The position numbers were made by a program, and so were the translations under genes. Of a DNA stretch of 64,000 bases, positions 45,179 through 53,818 are shown in pieces. Position 1 is the first letter of the stretch. Each line of letters starts with the position of its first letter. The stretch covers positions 682,001-746,000 of the forward strand of contig NZ_JAPEQG010000002.1 of assembly GCF_026339735.1 (NCBI RefSeq). The letters run 5' to 3'. Under the pieces are notes generated by a model. That model saw nothing but the letters and a program-made list of their open reading frames with translations. It was not told where the DNA came from and did not search any database. This DNA comes from Streptomyces sp. NBC_01669. GTDB lineage: Bacteria > Actinomycetota > Actinomycetes > Streptomycetales > Streptomycetaceae.

Positions 45179-46648
45179 TCACAGCGACAGGCACACGTTG
45201 GTGGGTTCGCTGTAGAAGTGCAGCGAGTGCGCGCCGCCCTCGCGCCCGATCCCCGAGAGTCCGACGCCACCGAACGGCGCCCGCAGATCGCGCAGATACC
45301 AGGTGTTGACCCATGCCATGCCGGCCCGCATGGCGCCAGCCACCCGGTGTCCGCGTCCGAGGTCGGTGGTCCACACCGCCGCGGCGAGGCCGTAGTCGCT
45401 GTCGTTCGCCAGGCGAATCGCCTGGTCCTCGGTGTCGAACGGCACCAGCGCGGCGACCGGGCCGAAGATCTCCTCGCGCAGGATGCGGTGCGAGTTGTGC
45501 AGACCCGTCCATACCGCGGGCCTGACCCAGGAGCCGCCGTCAAGTTCGGCGCCCAGCTCGGGAATGCCGCCGCCGGCCAGCAGTTTCGCGCCTTCCTCCG
45601 CGGCGATGTCGTAGTAGGACAGCACCTTTTCTCGATGCTTCTGCGAGATCAGTGGACCTGTCGTGGTGGCCGGGTCGTCGGGCCTGCCGAAACGCAACGC
45701 GTCCGCGTGTGCGGCCAGGCCCGCGGCGACTTCGTCGAACACGCCGCGCTGGACGTATATCCGCTCCGTGCACAGGCAGATCTGGCCGGTGTTGGTGAAC
45801 GTCGAGCGAGCCAGGCCTTCGATGGTGCGTTCGATGTCCGCGTCGTCGAAGACAACAGCGGCGTTCTTACCGCCCAGTTCGAACGATACCGGCAGGACAC
45901 GGGGCGCGACCGTCCGCATGATCGCGGAACCTGTTGCCGACTCGCCGGTGAACGTGATGCCGTCGACGTCGGGGTGGGTCGTTATGTATTCGCCGGCCGA
46001 ACCCTTGCCGAACCCGTGCACGACGTTGAACGCACCCGCAGGCGCCCCGGCCTCGGCGATGATCTCGGCCAGCAGAGTTGCGCTGGAGGGGGTCTCCTCC
46101 GATGGCTTGACCACCACGGCGTTACCTGAGGCGAGGGCGGGCGCGACCTTCCAGGTCAGCAGCAGCAGAGGAAGGTTCCAGGGAACGATCACCCCGACCA
46201 CGCCAAGCGGCTTGCGTACCGCATAGTTCAGCGCTTGACCGTTAGCGCCATCGGTGAGGAAGGAATCGAGCCCTGCGCCTGCGATGATGTCGGCAGCCGC
46301 GCGGAAATTGGCCGCGGCGCGGGCGACGTCCAGCGTCCTTGCCAGTGGAACCGGCTTCCCCGTGTCGGCGACCTCGGCCGACAGCAGATCCTCGAATCGC
46401 TCGTCGATCCGGTCAGCGATGCGGCGCAGCAGGGCCACCCGTCGAGTCGCGGTGTAGCGGCCCCAGTCGCCGTCGAGGGCTCCGCGGGCGGCGCGCACTG
46501 CGCGATCCACGATTCCTCGGTCGGCTTCCGCGACCCTGGCCACGAGCGAGCCGTCAACCGGGCTGATCTTGTCGAACAGTTCGCCCCCGTCGACGAACTG
46601 CCCGCCCACGAAGTTCCGCAGCACCGCCACGTCCGTCATCTCTGCCAT
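45179..46648 (-). CDS. nbaE: 2-aminomuconate 6-semialdehyde dehydrogenase
   Basis: A 489-aa aldehyde dehydrogenase, first gene of the operon. Rossmann and NAD sites VGVIVPWNLPLLLLTWKVAP and ITFTGESATGSAIM; catalytic Glu in VSFELGGKNAAVV and catalytic Cys in NTGQICLCTERIYVQ; C-terminal PFGGVGLSGIGREGGAHSL. Overall layout is like HMSDH/AmnC. It oxidises aminomuconate semialdehyde to 2-aminomuconate with NAD. A putative LysR site is about 105 bp upstream of its start. Confidence 0.93.
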   Translation of the reverse strand: MAEMTDVAVLRNFVGGQFVDGGELFDKISPVDGSLVARVAEADRGIVDRAVRAARGALDGDWGRYTATRRVALLRRIADRIDERFEDLLSAEVADTGKPVPLARTLDVARAAANFRAAADIIAGAGLDSFLTDGANGQALNYAVRKPLGVVGVIVPWNLPLLLLTWKVAPALASGNAVVVKPSEETPSSATLLAEIIAEAGAPAGAFNVVHGFGKGSAGEYITTHPDVDGITFTGESATGSAIMRTVAPRVLPVSFELGGKNAAVVFDDADIERTIEGLARSTFTNTGQICLCTERIYVQRGVFDEVAAGLAAHADALRFGRPDDPATTTGPLISQKHREKVLSYYDIAAEEGAKLLAGGGIPELGAELDGGSWVRPAVWTGLHNSHRILREEIFGPVAALVPFDTEDQAIRLANDSDYGLAAAVWTTDLGRGHRVAGAMRAGMAWVNTWYLRDLRAPFGGVGLSGIGREGGAHSLHFYSEPTNVCLSL

Positions 46649-46754
46649 CCCTTGACCTGTGACCGTGTTGCCACGATCTGGTTTTGCCAGTTATGCGTCG
46701 AAACCATCGTGATCACCTCGCGCTATGCCTGCCAAATACCTATCTGCTGATTCG

Positions 46755-46774
46755 ATATGCGTTCTCGATATATC
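46755..46774. promoter_or_regulatory. putative LysR site upstream of the six-gene catabolic operon
   Basis: On the minus strand, GATATATCGAGAACGCATAT lies 107-126 bp before the dehydrogenase start. It includes the 10-bp palindrome CGATATATCG and matches the dioxygenase-promoter copy at both ends. Confidence 0.55.
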
Positions 46775-46806
46775 GGACTCACTGCACGGAGAATGCCGGA
46801 GAATCG

Positions 46807-47241
46807 GTGACCTCCCGAGAGCCATCCCGGTTGCTCGACGGCCACGAGGTCCCAAAGCGTCGTGCCTACCGACGCCATTGCGGGTCACGGCCCTGGCGTC
46901 GGAGCAGCGCAGCTGCCGAACTCCACATGACCCAGCCGGTGGTGACACGAGCTGTGCGCGAGTTGGCGGAGATCCTCGATGTCGAGTTGTTCGAATGCTG
47001 CGGGCGGCGAGGACTGATCCCGACCATGTTCGGTGAGGGGTTCACGGAGCACGCACGCGCCATCCTGGCCCGGGCCCGACCGCCGGAACGGCACGTCACG
47101 GAGTTCGACGACGCCCTCAGGGTGCTCCGCTCTGATCACGGAGGACGACGCGCGGGTGTGCCGATGCCGCTGGAGCCCGTCGGGCACGGTGTTGGGCACA
47201 CCCTCCGGCATCGCGGAACCCGGCCTCGGCCGCGGACGCAG
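46807..47241 (+). pseudogene. LysR-type regulator remnant
   Basis: Divergent from the catabolic operon. The frame shows SRLLDGHEV, then AAAELHMTQPVVTRAVREL and FGEGFTEHARAILARARPP, clearly the DNA-binding end of a LysR protein like the intact one at 36.7 kb. Between them, VPTDAIAGHGPGV is readable only in the next frame, so two compensating indels lie there. Another shift follows near 47130 and the effector domain is gone. Confidence 0.75.
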
Positions 47242-47249
47242 TGATCCGC

Positions 47250-47804
47250 TCACTTCGTGCTGGTGCCCTCGGGCCTCGAGCCACGGGCCAGTTCAGCTCC
47301 GAGATCGTGATAGCGGGATTTGTGCCAGACCAACGGATCCAGGTCGTCACGCTCCGTCGCGCCGTGCTCGAGCGACTCGCCGACGAAGATTGTGTGGTCG
47401 CCGCCGTCGTAGGCGGCCCACTTCCGACACAGGAACCAGGCGAGCGCGCCGGCTATGGTCGGGCAGCCGTCCTTCCATTCCATCTTCACGTCCAGTGCGA
47501 CACTCCATGGCTGTCGCGCGTAGAAGTCGGCGATGTCGCCCTGGTCCTTGCCCATGATGTTCAGCGCGAAGTACCCGTCGCCGCTGTGCAGCAGTTGATG
47601 CATGCGACCGGGCTTGTTGACGCTTACGGCACACAGGGGCGGGTCGAGCGACACCGACGCGAACGAACTGGCGGTCATCCCATGGACCCCATCGCCGTCG
47701 GCGATGGTCACCACTGAGACGCCACTGGGAAAGTGCCGCAACGCCTTGCGGAACAGGAGGGCGTCCGGATCACTGGGCGCATACGAACTGGACGGTGTTC
47801 CCAC
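47250..47804 (-). CDS. flavin reductase (FMN-binding split-barrel, HpaC/NtaB type)
   Basis: A 184-aa protein from GTG 47804, chosen for the AAGGAGAA site eight or so bases upstream. FPSGVSVVTIADGDGVHGMT, then ASSFASVSLDPPLCAVSV, and the C-terminal YDGGDHTIFVGESLEHG are standard. It supplies reduced flavin to a two-component monooxygenase, but no such oxygenase gene is in the window. A putative LysR site lies about 110 bp upstream, linking it to the pathway. Confidence 0.92.
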   Translation of the reverse strand: MGTPSSSYAPSDPDALLFRKALRHFPSGVSVVTIADGDGVHGMTASSFASVSLDPPLCAVSVNKPGRMHQLLHSGDGYFALNIMGKDQGDIADFYARQPWSVALDVKMEWKDGCPTIAGALAWFLCRKWAAYDGGDHTIFVGESLEHGATERDDLDPLVWHKSRYHDLGAELARGSRPEGTSTK

Positions 47805-47912
47805 GGGATGTTCTCCTTCTGTCAGCCTCACTGACAACGGCGGCTCGCCGCCGCGTTTCGTACATCGTGATACCGAGAGACATGCCAGTCCAATGCAGAT
47901 ATGGGTTCCCGC

Positions 47913-47932
47913 AATACCCGAAGGGATATATC
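47913..47932. promoter_or_regulatory. putative LysR site upstream of flavin reductase gene
   Basis: On the minus strand, GATATATCCCTTCGGGTATT ends 109 bp before the flavin reductase start. Ungapped, it matches the copy upstream of the dioxygenase gene at 13 of 20 positions. Confidence 0.5.
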
Positions 47933-48057
47933 GCAGCGCGTCTCAATCCTGTGGCCCGAGGCCCTGACCTCCGGGTCCGGAGCCCCAGGGCCCGGGGTGC
48001 CACGGCCGTGGTCGCGCGGAGCGACGATCACCCCGCTTGGTACCGGACAGGACCCAC

Positions 48058-48365
48058 GCAGCCGGCCGTGTTCATACCCGCATGCCGCTCGCCCTCACGG
48101 TGGACCACTGCGCCGCGTGGCTCGACCCCCATCATCAGGACCCGGACGAATTGCGCGCGCTGCTCACCCAGCCCGCCGACGGCCATCTGGACGCTCGACC
48201 GGTCTCCCCATCCGTCGACAACGTCTGCAACAACGGCCCTCAGCTCCGGGACGAGATCGCCGTGTAGGAGTGCGACTGTGGGGGACCAGTTCTCGGAGGC
48301 CTCAGCGGTGAGGATGTTGCAGGTGATCAACCAGGCGGCAGGGTCGTCTTCCTGTCCGGTCGCTC
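48058..48365 (+). pseudogene. second SRAP peptidase fragment, internally inverted
   Basis: On the plus strand, 48058-48267 reads AAGRVHTRMPLALTVDHC, then WLDPHHQDPDELRALLTQP and NVCNNGPQLRDEIAV, homologous to the C-terminal 70 residues of the gene at 2869. On the minus strand, 48292-48350 reads DDPAAWLITCNILTAEAS, homologous to the piece that should come immediately before it. Thus the fragment has been broken by an inversion. The Cys2-bearing N-terminal half is absent. Confidence 0.8.
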
Positions 48366-48389
48366 GCTGTTTGGGCCGGCGGTCCTTTT

Positions 48390-49850
48390 TTAGGCGCTGG
48401 TGCCGTCGGACGTGGTCAACGGTGGTCGCGTTGGCGAGGCAGGAGCTGGGAGCCTTGTTTCACCGCCGTACAGGGCAAGGCACTGGCCGTATTGGGTATG
48501 GAGTCTCGTGATCTGTTCACTGCTGCAGCGTTGGCCGGTGGCGGCTTCAAGGAGCTGGTCATACTGCGACAGGTCCAGCAGCCGGTCGCTGAGCGCAAAG
48601 GCAGAGCGGATGGGGCGGCGAACCCACCAGGAGCGGATCCACTCGACGGGGCGACGAATCAGGGTGTCGGAATAGCCGCTGACGTCGAGGGGGTTGGCCG
48701 CCGCTCGGACCGCGTCGGGGACGATGTCGAGGACCTGGTCGATGGCACCGTGCGGTGGGGCTCCGTTGGGCTCGGCACGCAGGGCTGTCAGGGCGTCGGC
48801 AAGCCGACGTCGGGCATCACGTGCGTCACGAAGGGTGGCGCAGCCCTCCAGAGCGTGTTGGAAGGATGCCAGGTCCCGTCGGAGTTTGCGGTGGGAGCGG
48901 CGCAGGTCGTCGATGGCGCTGGCGATATTGCCGTTGGTGCGCAGATGGTCGAGGAAGAGACTCAGAGCGGGCGGTAAGTAGAGCGGAAGGGGTCGCTCAT
49001 TCTCATAGACCTCGCTGACCGCGCAGTGAAAGGCTTCGCCGACGGCGTTGTAGACGCGTTCCTGGACAGAGTTCCGAATGTGTTCAGTCAGCAGATGGTA
49101 GGTGGGAAGTCTTCGCAGAGACGGGATAAAGGGTAGCTGGAGGTGCGCGGCGGTTCGCCAGTAGACGAAGGTACGCAGGTGGGAGACCCCGCCGATCAGC
49201 CCGCCGCTGTGGAACCGGCCGATCTCGTCAAGCAGCTCGAACCCGAGGGTTCCAACTGGGTCAGTCCGCAGATCTCGCAAATCTTCCTCACGGTAGAAGC
49301 GCAATCCGCCGTGGATCGGGGAGCCTTCGAGTTCACCGCGGAGCGCTCCGAGGAGTTGTTGGCGCTCTTCCGGACCGTGATGCCGTTCATGGGCATCGTG
49401 GGCAAGGGTGGCTCTAATGCTCTCGCCCACAAAGTCGGGGGACGCCTGAAAAGCGAACTCTGGCGTCCGGTCCACGACGATATCGGCAAGGAACTGGGTC
49501 AATTCAGCCGATACCGGCATTGCAAGCGTCCGGGTATCGAGGGCAGTGAGGATTCCGCGCTCGAACAGGACCCGACGCAGGGTCAAGGAAGCCTCGTCCG
49601 CGGGCTTCCCGGAGTCGAGTACGTACACCCGGTCGTAGAGGAGAATCGCGTCGAGGAGCGTCGACAGGTGGATCAGGCGTTCCGCAGTGGTTGGCCCCCA
49701 AAAGATGTGGTGCCCCTCATCGACGAACATGCCCTCAGGCAGGACGTGTCCCCGATAGCCCGAAGGGACCCCCTCAAGCAGACGCGACGCCTCGCATACC
49801 ATCGTCTGGTCGATCAGCACCGCGCTTCGCCCCGTGCCCGATATCCCCAT
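48390..49850 (-). CDS. large hypothetical protein
   Basis: 486 aa from ATG 49850, with GAGGAGAGG upstream. I do not recognise the family. It is mostly helical and charged. Notable segments are MVCEASRLLEGVPSGYRGHV, AERLIHLSTLLDAILLYDRV near the N-terminus, an Arg-rich coiled-coil-like stretch (RRSHRKLRRDLASFQHAL), and SWWVRRPIRSAFALSDRLL near the end. No signal peptide or membrane segment is evident. It stands alone beside the IS nest; function unknown. Confidence 0.75.
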   Translation of the reverse strand: MGISGTGRSAVLIDQTMVCEASRLLEGVPSGYRGHVLPEGMFVDEGHHIFWGPTTAERLIHLSTLLDAILLYDRVYVLDSGKPADEASLTLRRVLFERGILTALDTRTLAMPVSAELTQFLADIVVDRTPEFAFQASPDFVGESIRATLAHDAHERHHGPEERQQLLGALRGELEGSPIHGGLRFYREEDLRDLRTDPVGTLGFELLDEIGRFHSGGLIGGVSHLRTFVYWRTAAHLQLPFIPSLRRLPTYHLLTEHIRNSVQERVYNAVGEAFHCAVSEVYENERPLPLYLPPALSLFLDHLRTNGNIASAIDDLRRSHRKLRRDLASFQHALEGCATLRDARDARRRLADALTALRAEPNGAPPHGAIDQVLDIVPDAVRAAANPLDVSGYSDTLIRRPVEWIRSWWVRRPIRSAFALSDRLLDLSQYDQLLEAATGQRCSSEQITRLHTQYGQCLALYGGETRLPAPASPTRPPLTTSDGTSA

Positions 49851-50490
49851 TGCAGCCTCTCCTCGGTCTCCTGGTGACAGTACTGGCGGGAATGACCAAC
49901 AGGCTTGAGAACGGCGCCCCCTCAGGCTGGTTGGCCGGATCAGGAGCGGTGTGCGTCGACGCATCCCAGGGGTTCGGATACGTCAGGCCGCTGAGAGGTT
50001 CGGTGGGTACAGCCTCATCACCTCACCCTTGCCCGTGCTGACCGAGGCACCGCTCCAGAACCTCGCCGGCTCCCCGCAGACCCGCCGAACGACAGCGAAC
50101 CGCCTACTGCTGGATCTCACCCACCAGTTCGCAGTCGCCGAACTGCTCCAGTCCTGACAGACCGATCCGGGAGTTCGTCCTTCCGCGCGGCAATCGCACC
50201 CGTGAGGACAGTCCGAATCGACCGGCTCGGCCTACCGGTGTCACTCACGGCTACGACGATGCGACCAATGAGGTCGTCGAAGGCGTGACCCTGCTCTACG
50301 CCGGTGTCGTGCCGGGCACGGACGTCCCAATGTCAGGCCCTGCCGGTGGGGTATGGGTGTTCAGGACTCTGTGCGCGACCAAAGAGCCCTGGAAATGCGG
50401 ACTTTGCTTGGCGGCTGGCCGCATTACTCCCGGTCTGCTGCTCATCCTCATGATGTCCGCGGCCGCGGGGGGGTGCCCCTATGGGTTTGG
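49851..50490 (+). other. 640-bp stretch with two short protein-like remnants
   Basis: On the plus strand, 50040-50157 reads APLQNLAGSPQTRRTTANRL, then LDLTHQFAVAELLQS to a stop, and 50250-50400 reads HGYDDATNEVVEGVTLLYAG. Both look like gene pieces without starts. Neither is recognised. The IS110 element's end probably lies at about 50.45-50.49 kb. Confidence 0.3.
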
Positions 50491-51693
50491 TCAAGGTGAT
50501 GGGGCAGGTTGGGGTTCGTAGAAGGTGCCGTCGCGGAGCATCGCGAAGAGGACGTCCGCTCGTCGGCGGGCGAGGCAGAGGAGTGCTTGGGTGTGGTGTT
50601 TGCCCTGGCTGATCTTCTTGTCGTAGTAGGCCCTCGATCGTGGGTCGGCGAGGGCGGCGAACGCGGAGAGGAAGAAGGCTCGTTTGAGCTGCTTGTTTCC
50701 TCTTCGGGAAGGTTGTTCTCCGCGGATCGACGACCCCGAACTACGGGTTGTCGGGGCGAGGCCGGCGTAAGCGGCGAGGTGGGCGGCGGACGGGAACGAA
50801 CTGCCGTCGCCGACGTCGATGAGGATCCTGGCTCCGGTCCTGACGCCGATCCCCGGCATGGACGTCAGGACTTTGGAAAGAGGGTGGGACTCCAGCAGTT
50901 CCTCGATCCGGGCGGCCAGGAGCTTTCGCTGGTCAAGCACTGCGGTCAGCGAGCCGGCGAGGCTCGGGACAATCAACGTGGCCGCGTCCGTGCCCGGGAC
51001 GACGACGGTCTGTTCGTCCAGGGCGGCGAAGATCTCCTCGACCAGTCGCTCGGCCATTCTCGGGGCCTTCGGACGTATCAAGGTCACGAGCCGTCGTCTG
51101 CCGGCCTTGCGGATCTGGGCCGGGGATCCGAACCGTTCCAGCAGCATCAGGACGGCCGGGTGCTGGATCCGCGGACCGAGAACCCGCTCCAGATGCGGGT
51201 GGATCTGCGTCATCAGCCCCCGCAGACGGTTGGAGACTCTTGTTGCCTCGCCGGCCAGGTCGTCGTCGAAGCCCACGACCATTTCCAGCTCGGCGATGGT
51301 CTCGTCCTCGAGATCGACCGAGCGAAGTGTGTGAGGCATGACGCGGGCCGCGTCCGCGATGACGAACGCGTCGCGGGCGTCGGTCTTTGCCTCGCCCGGA
51401 TAGAGGTCCGCGATCCGCCGCATCGTCAGGCCGGGCAGATAGGCGACCGGGCAGTCCATGTCCCGGGCCACCGCCAGCGGCAAAGCGCCGGTCGAGGCCG
51501 GCTGATCGACGACCACCAGCACGGTCCCGTGCTTGGCCTTCAGCTTGCCGAACACCTCGCGGAGCTTCGGCTCGCTGTTGGGCAGCCGCTTGTCGAAGGC
51601 TTTCTTCCCGGCCGGCGTGACGGCGGTGGCGTGGTGTTCGCCTTTGCCCACGTCCAGACCGAGGAAGGCACCGATGTCGCTGATGTCGATCAC
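50491..51693 (-). CDS. IS110-family transposase
   Basis: A 400-aa DEDD transposase from GTG 51693, with CGGAGGAAG upstream. The N-terminal RuvC-like domain has FLGLDVGKGEHHATAV, LVVVDQPASTGALP and PGEAKTDARDAFVIADAAR. The C-terminal Transposase_20 domain has LTSMPGIGVRTGARILIDVG, and LAAYAGLAPTTRSSGSSIRG with the likely Ser nucleophile. Full length. IS110 elements lack clear inverted repeats, so the element's borders are not marked here. Confidence 0.97.
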   Translation of the reverse strand: MIDISDIGAFLGLDVGKGEHHATAVTPAGKKAFDKRLPNSEPKLREVFGKLKAKHGTVLVVVDQPASTGALPLAVARDMDCPVAYLPGLTMRRIADLYPGEAKTDARDAFVIADAARVMPHTLRSVDLEDETIAELEMVVGFDDDLAGEATRVSNRLRGLMTQIHPHLERVLGPRIQHPAVLMLLERFGSPAQIRKAGRRRLVTLIRPKAPRMAERLVEEIFAALDEQTVVVPGTDAATLIVPSLAGSLTAVLDQRKLLAARIEELLESHPLSKVLTSMPGIGVRTGARILIDVGDGSSFPSAAHLAAYAGLAPTTRSSGSSIRGEQPSRRGNKQLKRAFFLSAFAALADPRSRAYYDKKISQGKHHTQALLCLARRRADVLFAMLRDGTFYEPQPAPSP

Positions 51694-51937
51694 GCGCTTC
51701 CTCCGGTCGTCCTCACCCGGCCGTCCCACGGCACCGATCGCCACATCCACATTACGAAGAGCCTCCCGACCTGCGAAAAGGCCGGTGGTCATGCCCCTAA
51801 TCAGCGGTCTGTCGATGCCTCCGGAGCCGGTGACACCACCCCCCAAGACATGCGATCGACAGGGGGAGAAAGTCATGCCAACTCCGGAGGCCGGGCGCCC
51901 CATTGCGGGGCCACCAAAACGGTAATGGGGGGGCGCC

Positions 51938-52279
51938 GTGTACCTCGACACGAAGCGGCGCAATACCGAGGATCCGCTCACCGGGGACCTGGGCGCGGCA
52001 ATCTCGGCCTTCGCGGTCGTGGGCGCGCTCTTGGTGGCGATTGGGCTGGCGGCCGCGCCGCCGAGCTCAGCCGACCCGCCAGCCGCGCACTTGCTTGTGC
52101 GCACCGTGACGCGGGCCGAACGCCCGCGAGGTCTGGCGGCAACTACTCCCTCGCCCCGCGCACAGTACGGAACGTCTGTCAGTCGGCTGCAAATCTTCGT
52201 TAGTGCGTTGTGGCAAAGGGAGTCCCTGTTCGATGAGCAGGGGCTTCTTCGTGTGCGGGGCATGCTCGTGGAGCGGTAG
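51938..52279 (+). CDS. short hypothetical with one membrane segment
   Basis: The first 50 residues from GTG 51938 look real: RRNTEDPLTGDLGAAISAF followed by a hydrophobic helix (AVVGALLVAIGLAAAPP). After about residue 50 the frame enters IS-like DNA (terminal repeat at 52201) and the composition changes. It may be a truncated membrane protein. Confidence 0.3.
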   Translation: MYLDTKRRNTEDPLTGDLGAAISAFAVVGALLVAIGLAAAPPSSADPPAAHLLVRTVTRAERPRGLAATTPSPRAQYGTSVSRLQIFVSALWQRESLFDEQGLLRVRGMLVER

Positions 52280-52321
52280 GGGCAGGCGGCGGACGGCTTG
52301 TTGTTGATCGAGGAGGTTGCG

Positions 52322-52888
52322 ATGCCGTCGGTGCTGGGGCTGATGGAACGGCGTGAGGCGCGGGCGAGGCAGGATCTGGAGTCCTGGACGGAGGTCCTGG
52401 AGCAGGCTCAGGTGGAGGTGGATGCCGCGCGGGAGCGGGTCGAGCGGGCCCGGGTGGGGCGTGAGGAGCTCGTGTCGGTGCTGGCCGAGGAGAGCACTGT
52501 GGATACGCCGGTGTCCGTGCCGTCCGGTGGTGGGGTGGCGACAGCTGCGGGGTCGAGCGGTTCCGGCGCGGGGCACGGCGAGCGGCCGCCGGCGTGGCGG
52601 TCGGGCATGGGCGAGGAGGTGCTCAGCGGTGTGTATCGGGAGGTGTTCGCCGCTGTCGTGGCCGCTCCGGGGCCGGTGAACGGGGTGGAGTTGACACGGG
52701 CGGTGGGCCGGGAGGCGGAGGTCAAAAACGAGGTGGAGAAGATCCGTCACCGTGCCTATGTGCTGGAGAAGCGGGGCTGGCTGGTGCGGGCGGACGACGG
52801 ACGGTTCACGCCGGCGCCTGGGGCTGTCGCTCGGGCCGCTTGTCCGGCCAGCGTGGAGCGTCCCCGGCCAGGCGCCGGGACAGCCTGA
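52322..52888 (+). CDS. coiled-coil plus winged-helix protein, IS-associated
   Basis: 188 aa from ATG 52322. Residues 1-55 form a heptad-rich coiled coil (MERREARARQDLESWTEVL). A Gly/Ser linker follows, then a small helix-rich wHTH-like end (VNGVELTRAVGREAEVKNEV, HRAYVLEKRGWLVRADDGRF). Proteins of this layout occur beside transposases in Streptomyces. The last 25 or so residues lie over the 3' end of the opposite IS5 transposase, so the native C-terminus was probably replaced by the insertion. Confidence 0.65.
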   Translation: MPSVLGLMERREARARQDLESWTEVLEQAQVEVDAARERVERARVGREELVSVLAEESTVDTPVSVPSGGGVATAAGSSGSGAGHGERPPAWRSGMGEEVLSGVYREVFAAVVAAPGPVNGVELTRAVGREAEVKNEVEKIRHRAYVLEKRGWLVRADDGRFTPAPGAVARAACPASVERPRPGAGTA

Positions 52889-53636
52889 TCACGGCTGCCC
52901 ACCACACCATCTGCTGGTGGTGGTCGGGGCGGCGTTCGTGGTCGCGGTTGAGGCGGCGTGAACGGGACAGCCAGCTCAGCGTGCGCTCGACCACCCACCG
53001 GCGGGCCAGTACGACAAATCCGCGTTGCCCGTCGGACCGGCGCACAACCTCGACCCGGACTCCGTGGCGGGAGAACGCCGCCGCCAGCGCCGGACCCTGA
53101 TAGGCGCTGTCGACCCACACCAGTTTCAGCAGCCGGCCCGGCTCGTCCATGAACGCCTCCAGCAGCGCGGGGGCAGCCTTGGAGTCGTGGACGTCCGCTG
53201 TGGTCACGGTGACCTCCAGGAGCAGGCCCTCGGTGTCGGTCAGGACGTGGCGTTTGCGCCCGTCGCGTGATTTCCCGCCGTCGTACCCGCGACTGTCCTC
53301 ACCCACGGTCTCGGAGGCATCGACCGACTGGCTGTCGATGATCCCCGCGCTGGGCTCGGCGTTGCGTCCTTTGCGTTCCCGCGCCGATCGGCGCAGGCGT
53401 TCGTACAGCTCACGCACGTAGTCGCAGGCACGCCAGCGGCGGAAGAAGTCGTAGACCGCCCGCCAGTACGGGAAGTCGACCGGCAGGGCCATCCACTTCA
53501 CGCCGTTGTCGACGAGGTAGCGCACCGCGTCGAGCATCTCGCGGTGGCAGTACGCCTCCGGGCGCCCGCCCCGCTTGAGGAGCCAGGCCGGCACCGGCAT
53601 CGCGGCGCGGACCTCGGCCCACTCCGCATCCGTCAT
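52806..53636 (-). CDS. IS5-family transposase
   Basis: 276 aa from ATG 53636; an upstream in-frame extension (CYVHRFGSIAPGRRAGCYPS) also looks conserved, so the true start may be near 53714. DUF4096-type N-terminus (MTDAEWAEVRAAMPVP). DDE positions: GIIDSQSVDASE, LVWVDSAYQGPALAAAF and RRWVVERTLSWLSRSRRLNR. Intact. Confidence 0.93.
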   Translation of the reverse strand: MTDAEWAEVRAAMPVPAWLLKRGGRPEAYCHREMLDAVRYLVDNGVKWMALPVDFPYWRAVYDFFRRWRACDYVRELYERLRRSARERKGRNAEPSAGIIDSQSVDASETVGEDSRGYDGGKSRDGRKRHVLTDTEGLLLEVTVTTADVHDSKAAPALLEAFMDEPGRLLKLVWVDSAYQGPALAAAFSRHGVRVEVVRRSDGQRGFVVLARRWVVERTLSWLSRSRRLNRDHERRPDHHQQMVWWAAVIRLSRRLAGDAPRWPDKRPERQPQAPA

Positions 53637-53760
53637 GTCACTGGGATAGCAGCCTGCCCGCCGCCCTGGAGCGATCGAACCGAACCGGTGCACGTAGCAG
53701 TCACACCCAGGGGTGACCGTGGTGGACGCAGGCACCGAGTTACTGCTGAACTGACCGGGC

Positions 53761-53818
53761 AACGGGCTTCCTTGGTCGTGCTGGGTGTCGTAACCGCGTC
53801 ACTACCAAGGGGCCCGTT
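53761..53818. repeat. inverted repeat with 27-nt spacer
   Basis: AACGGGCTTCCTTGGT (53761-53776) pairs with ACCAAGGGGCCCGTT (53804-53818), with one 2:1 bulge. It lies between the IS5 transposase and the right end of the composite element. It could be a terminator or an IS end; undecided. Confidence 0.4.
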
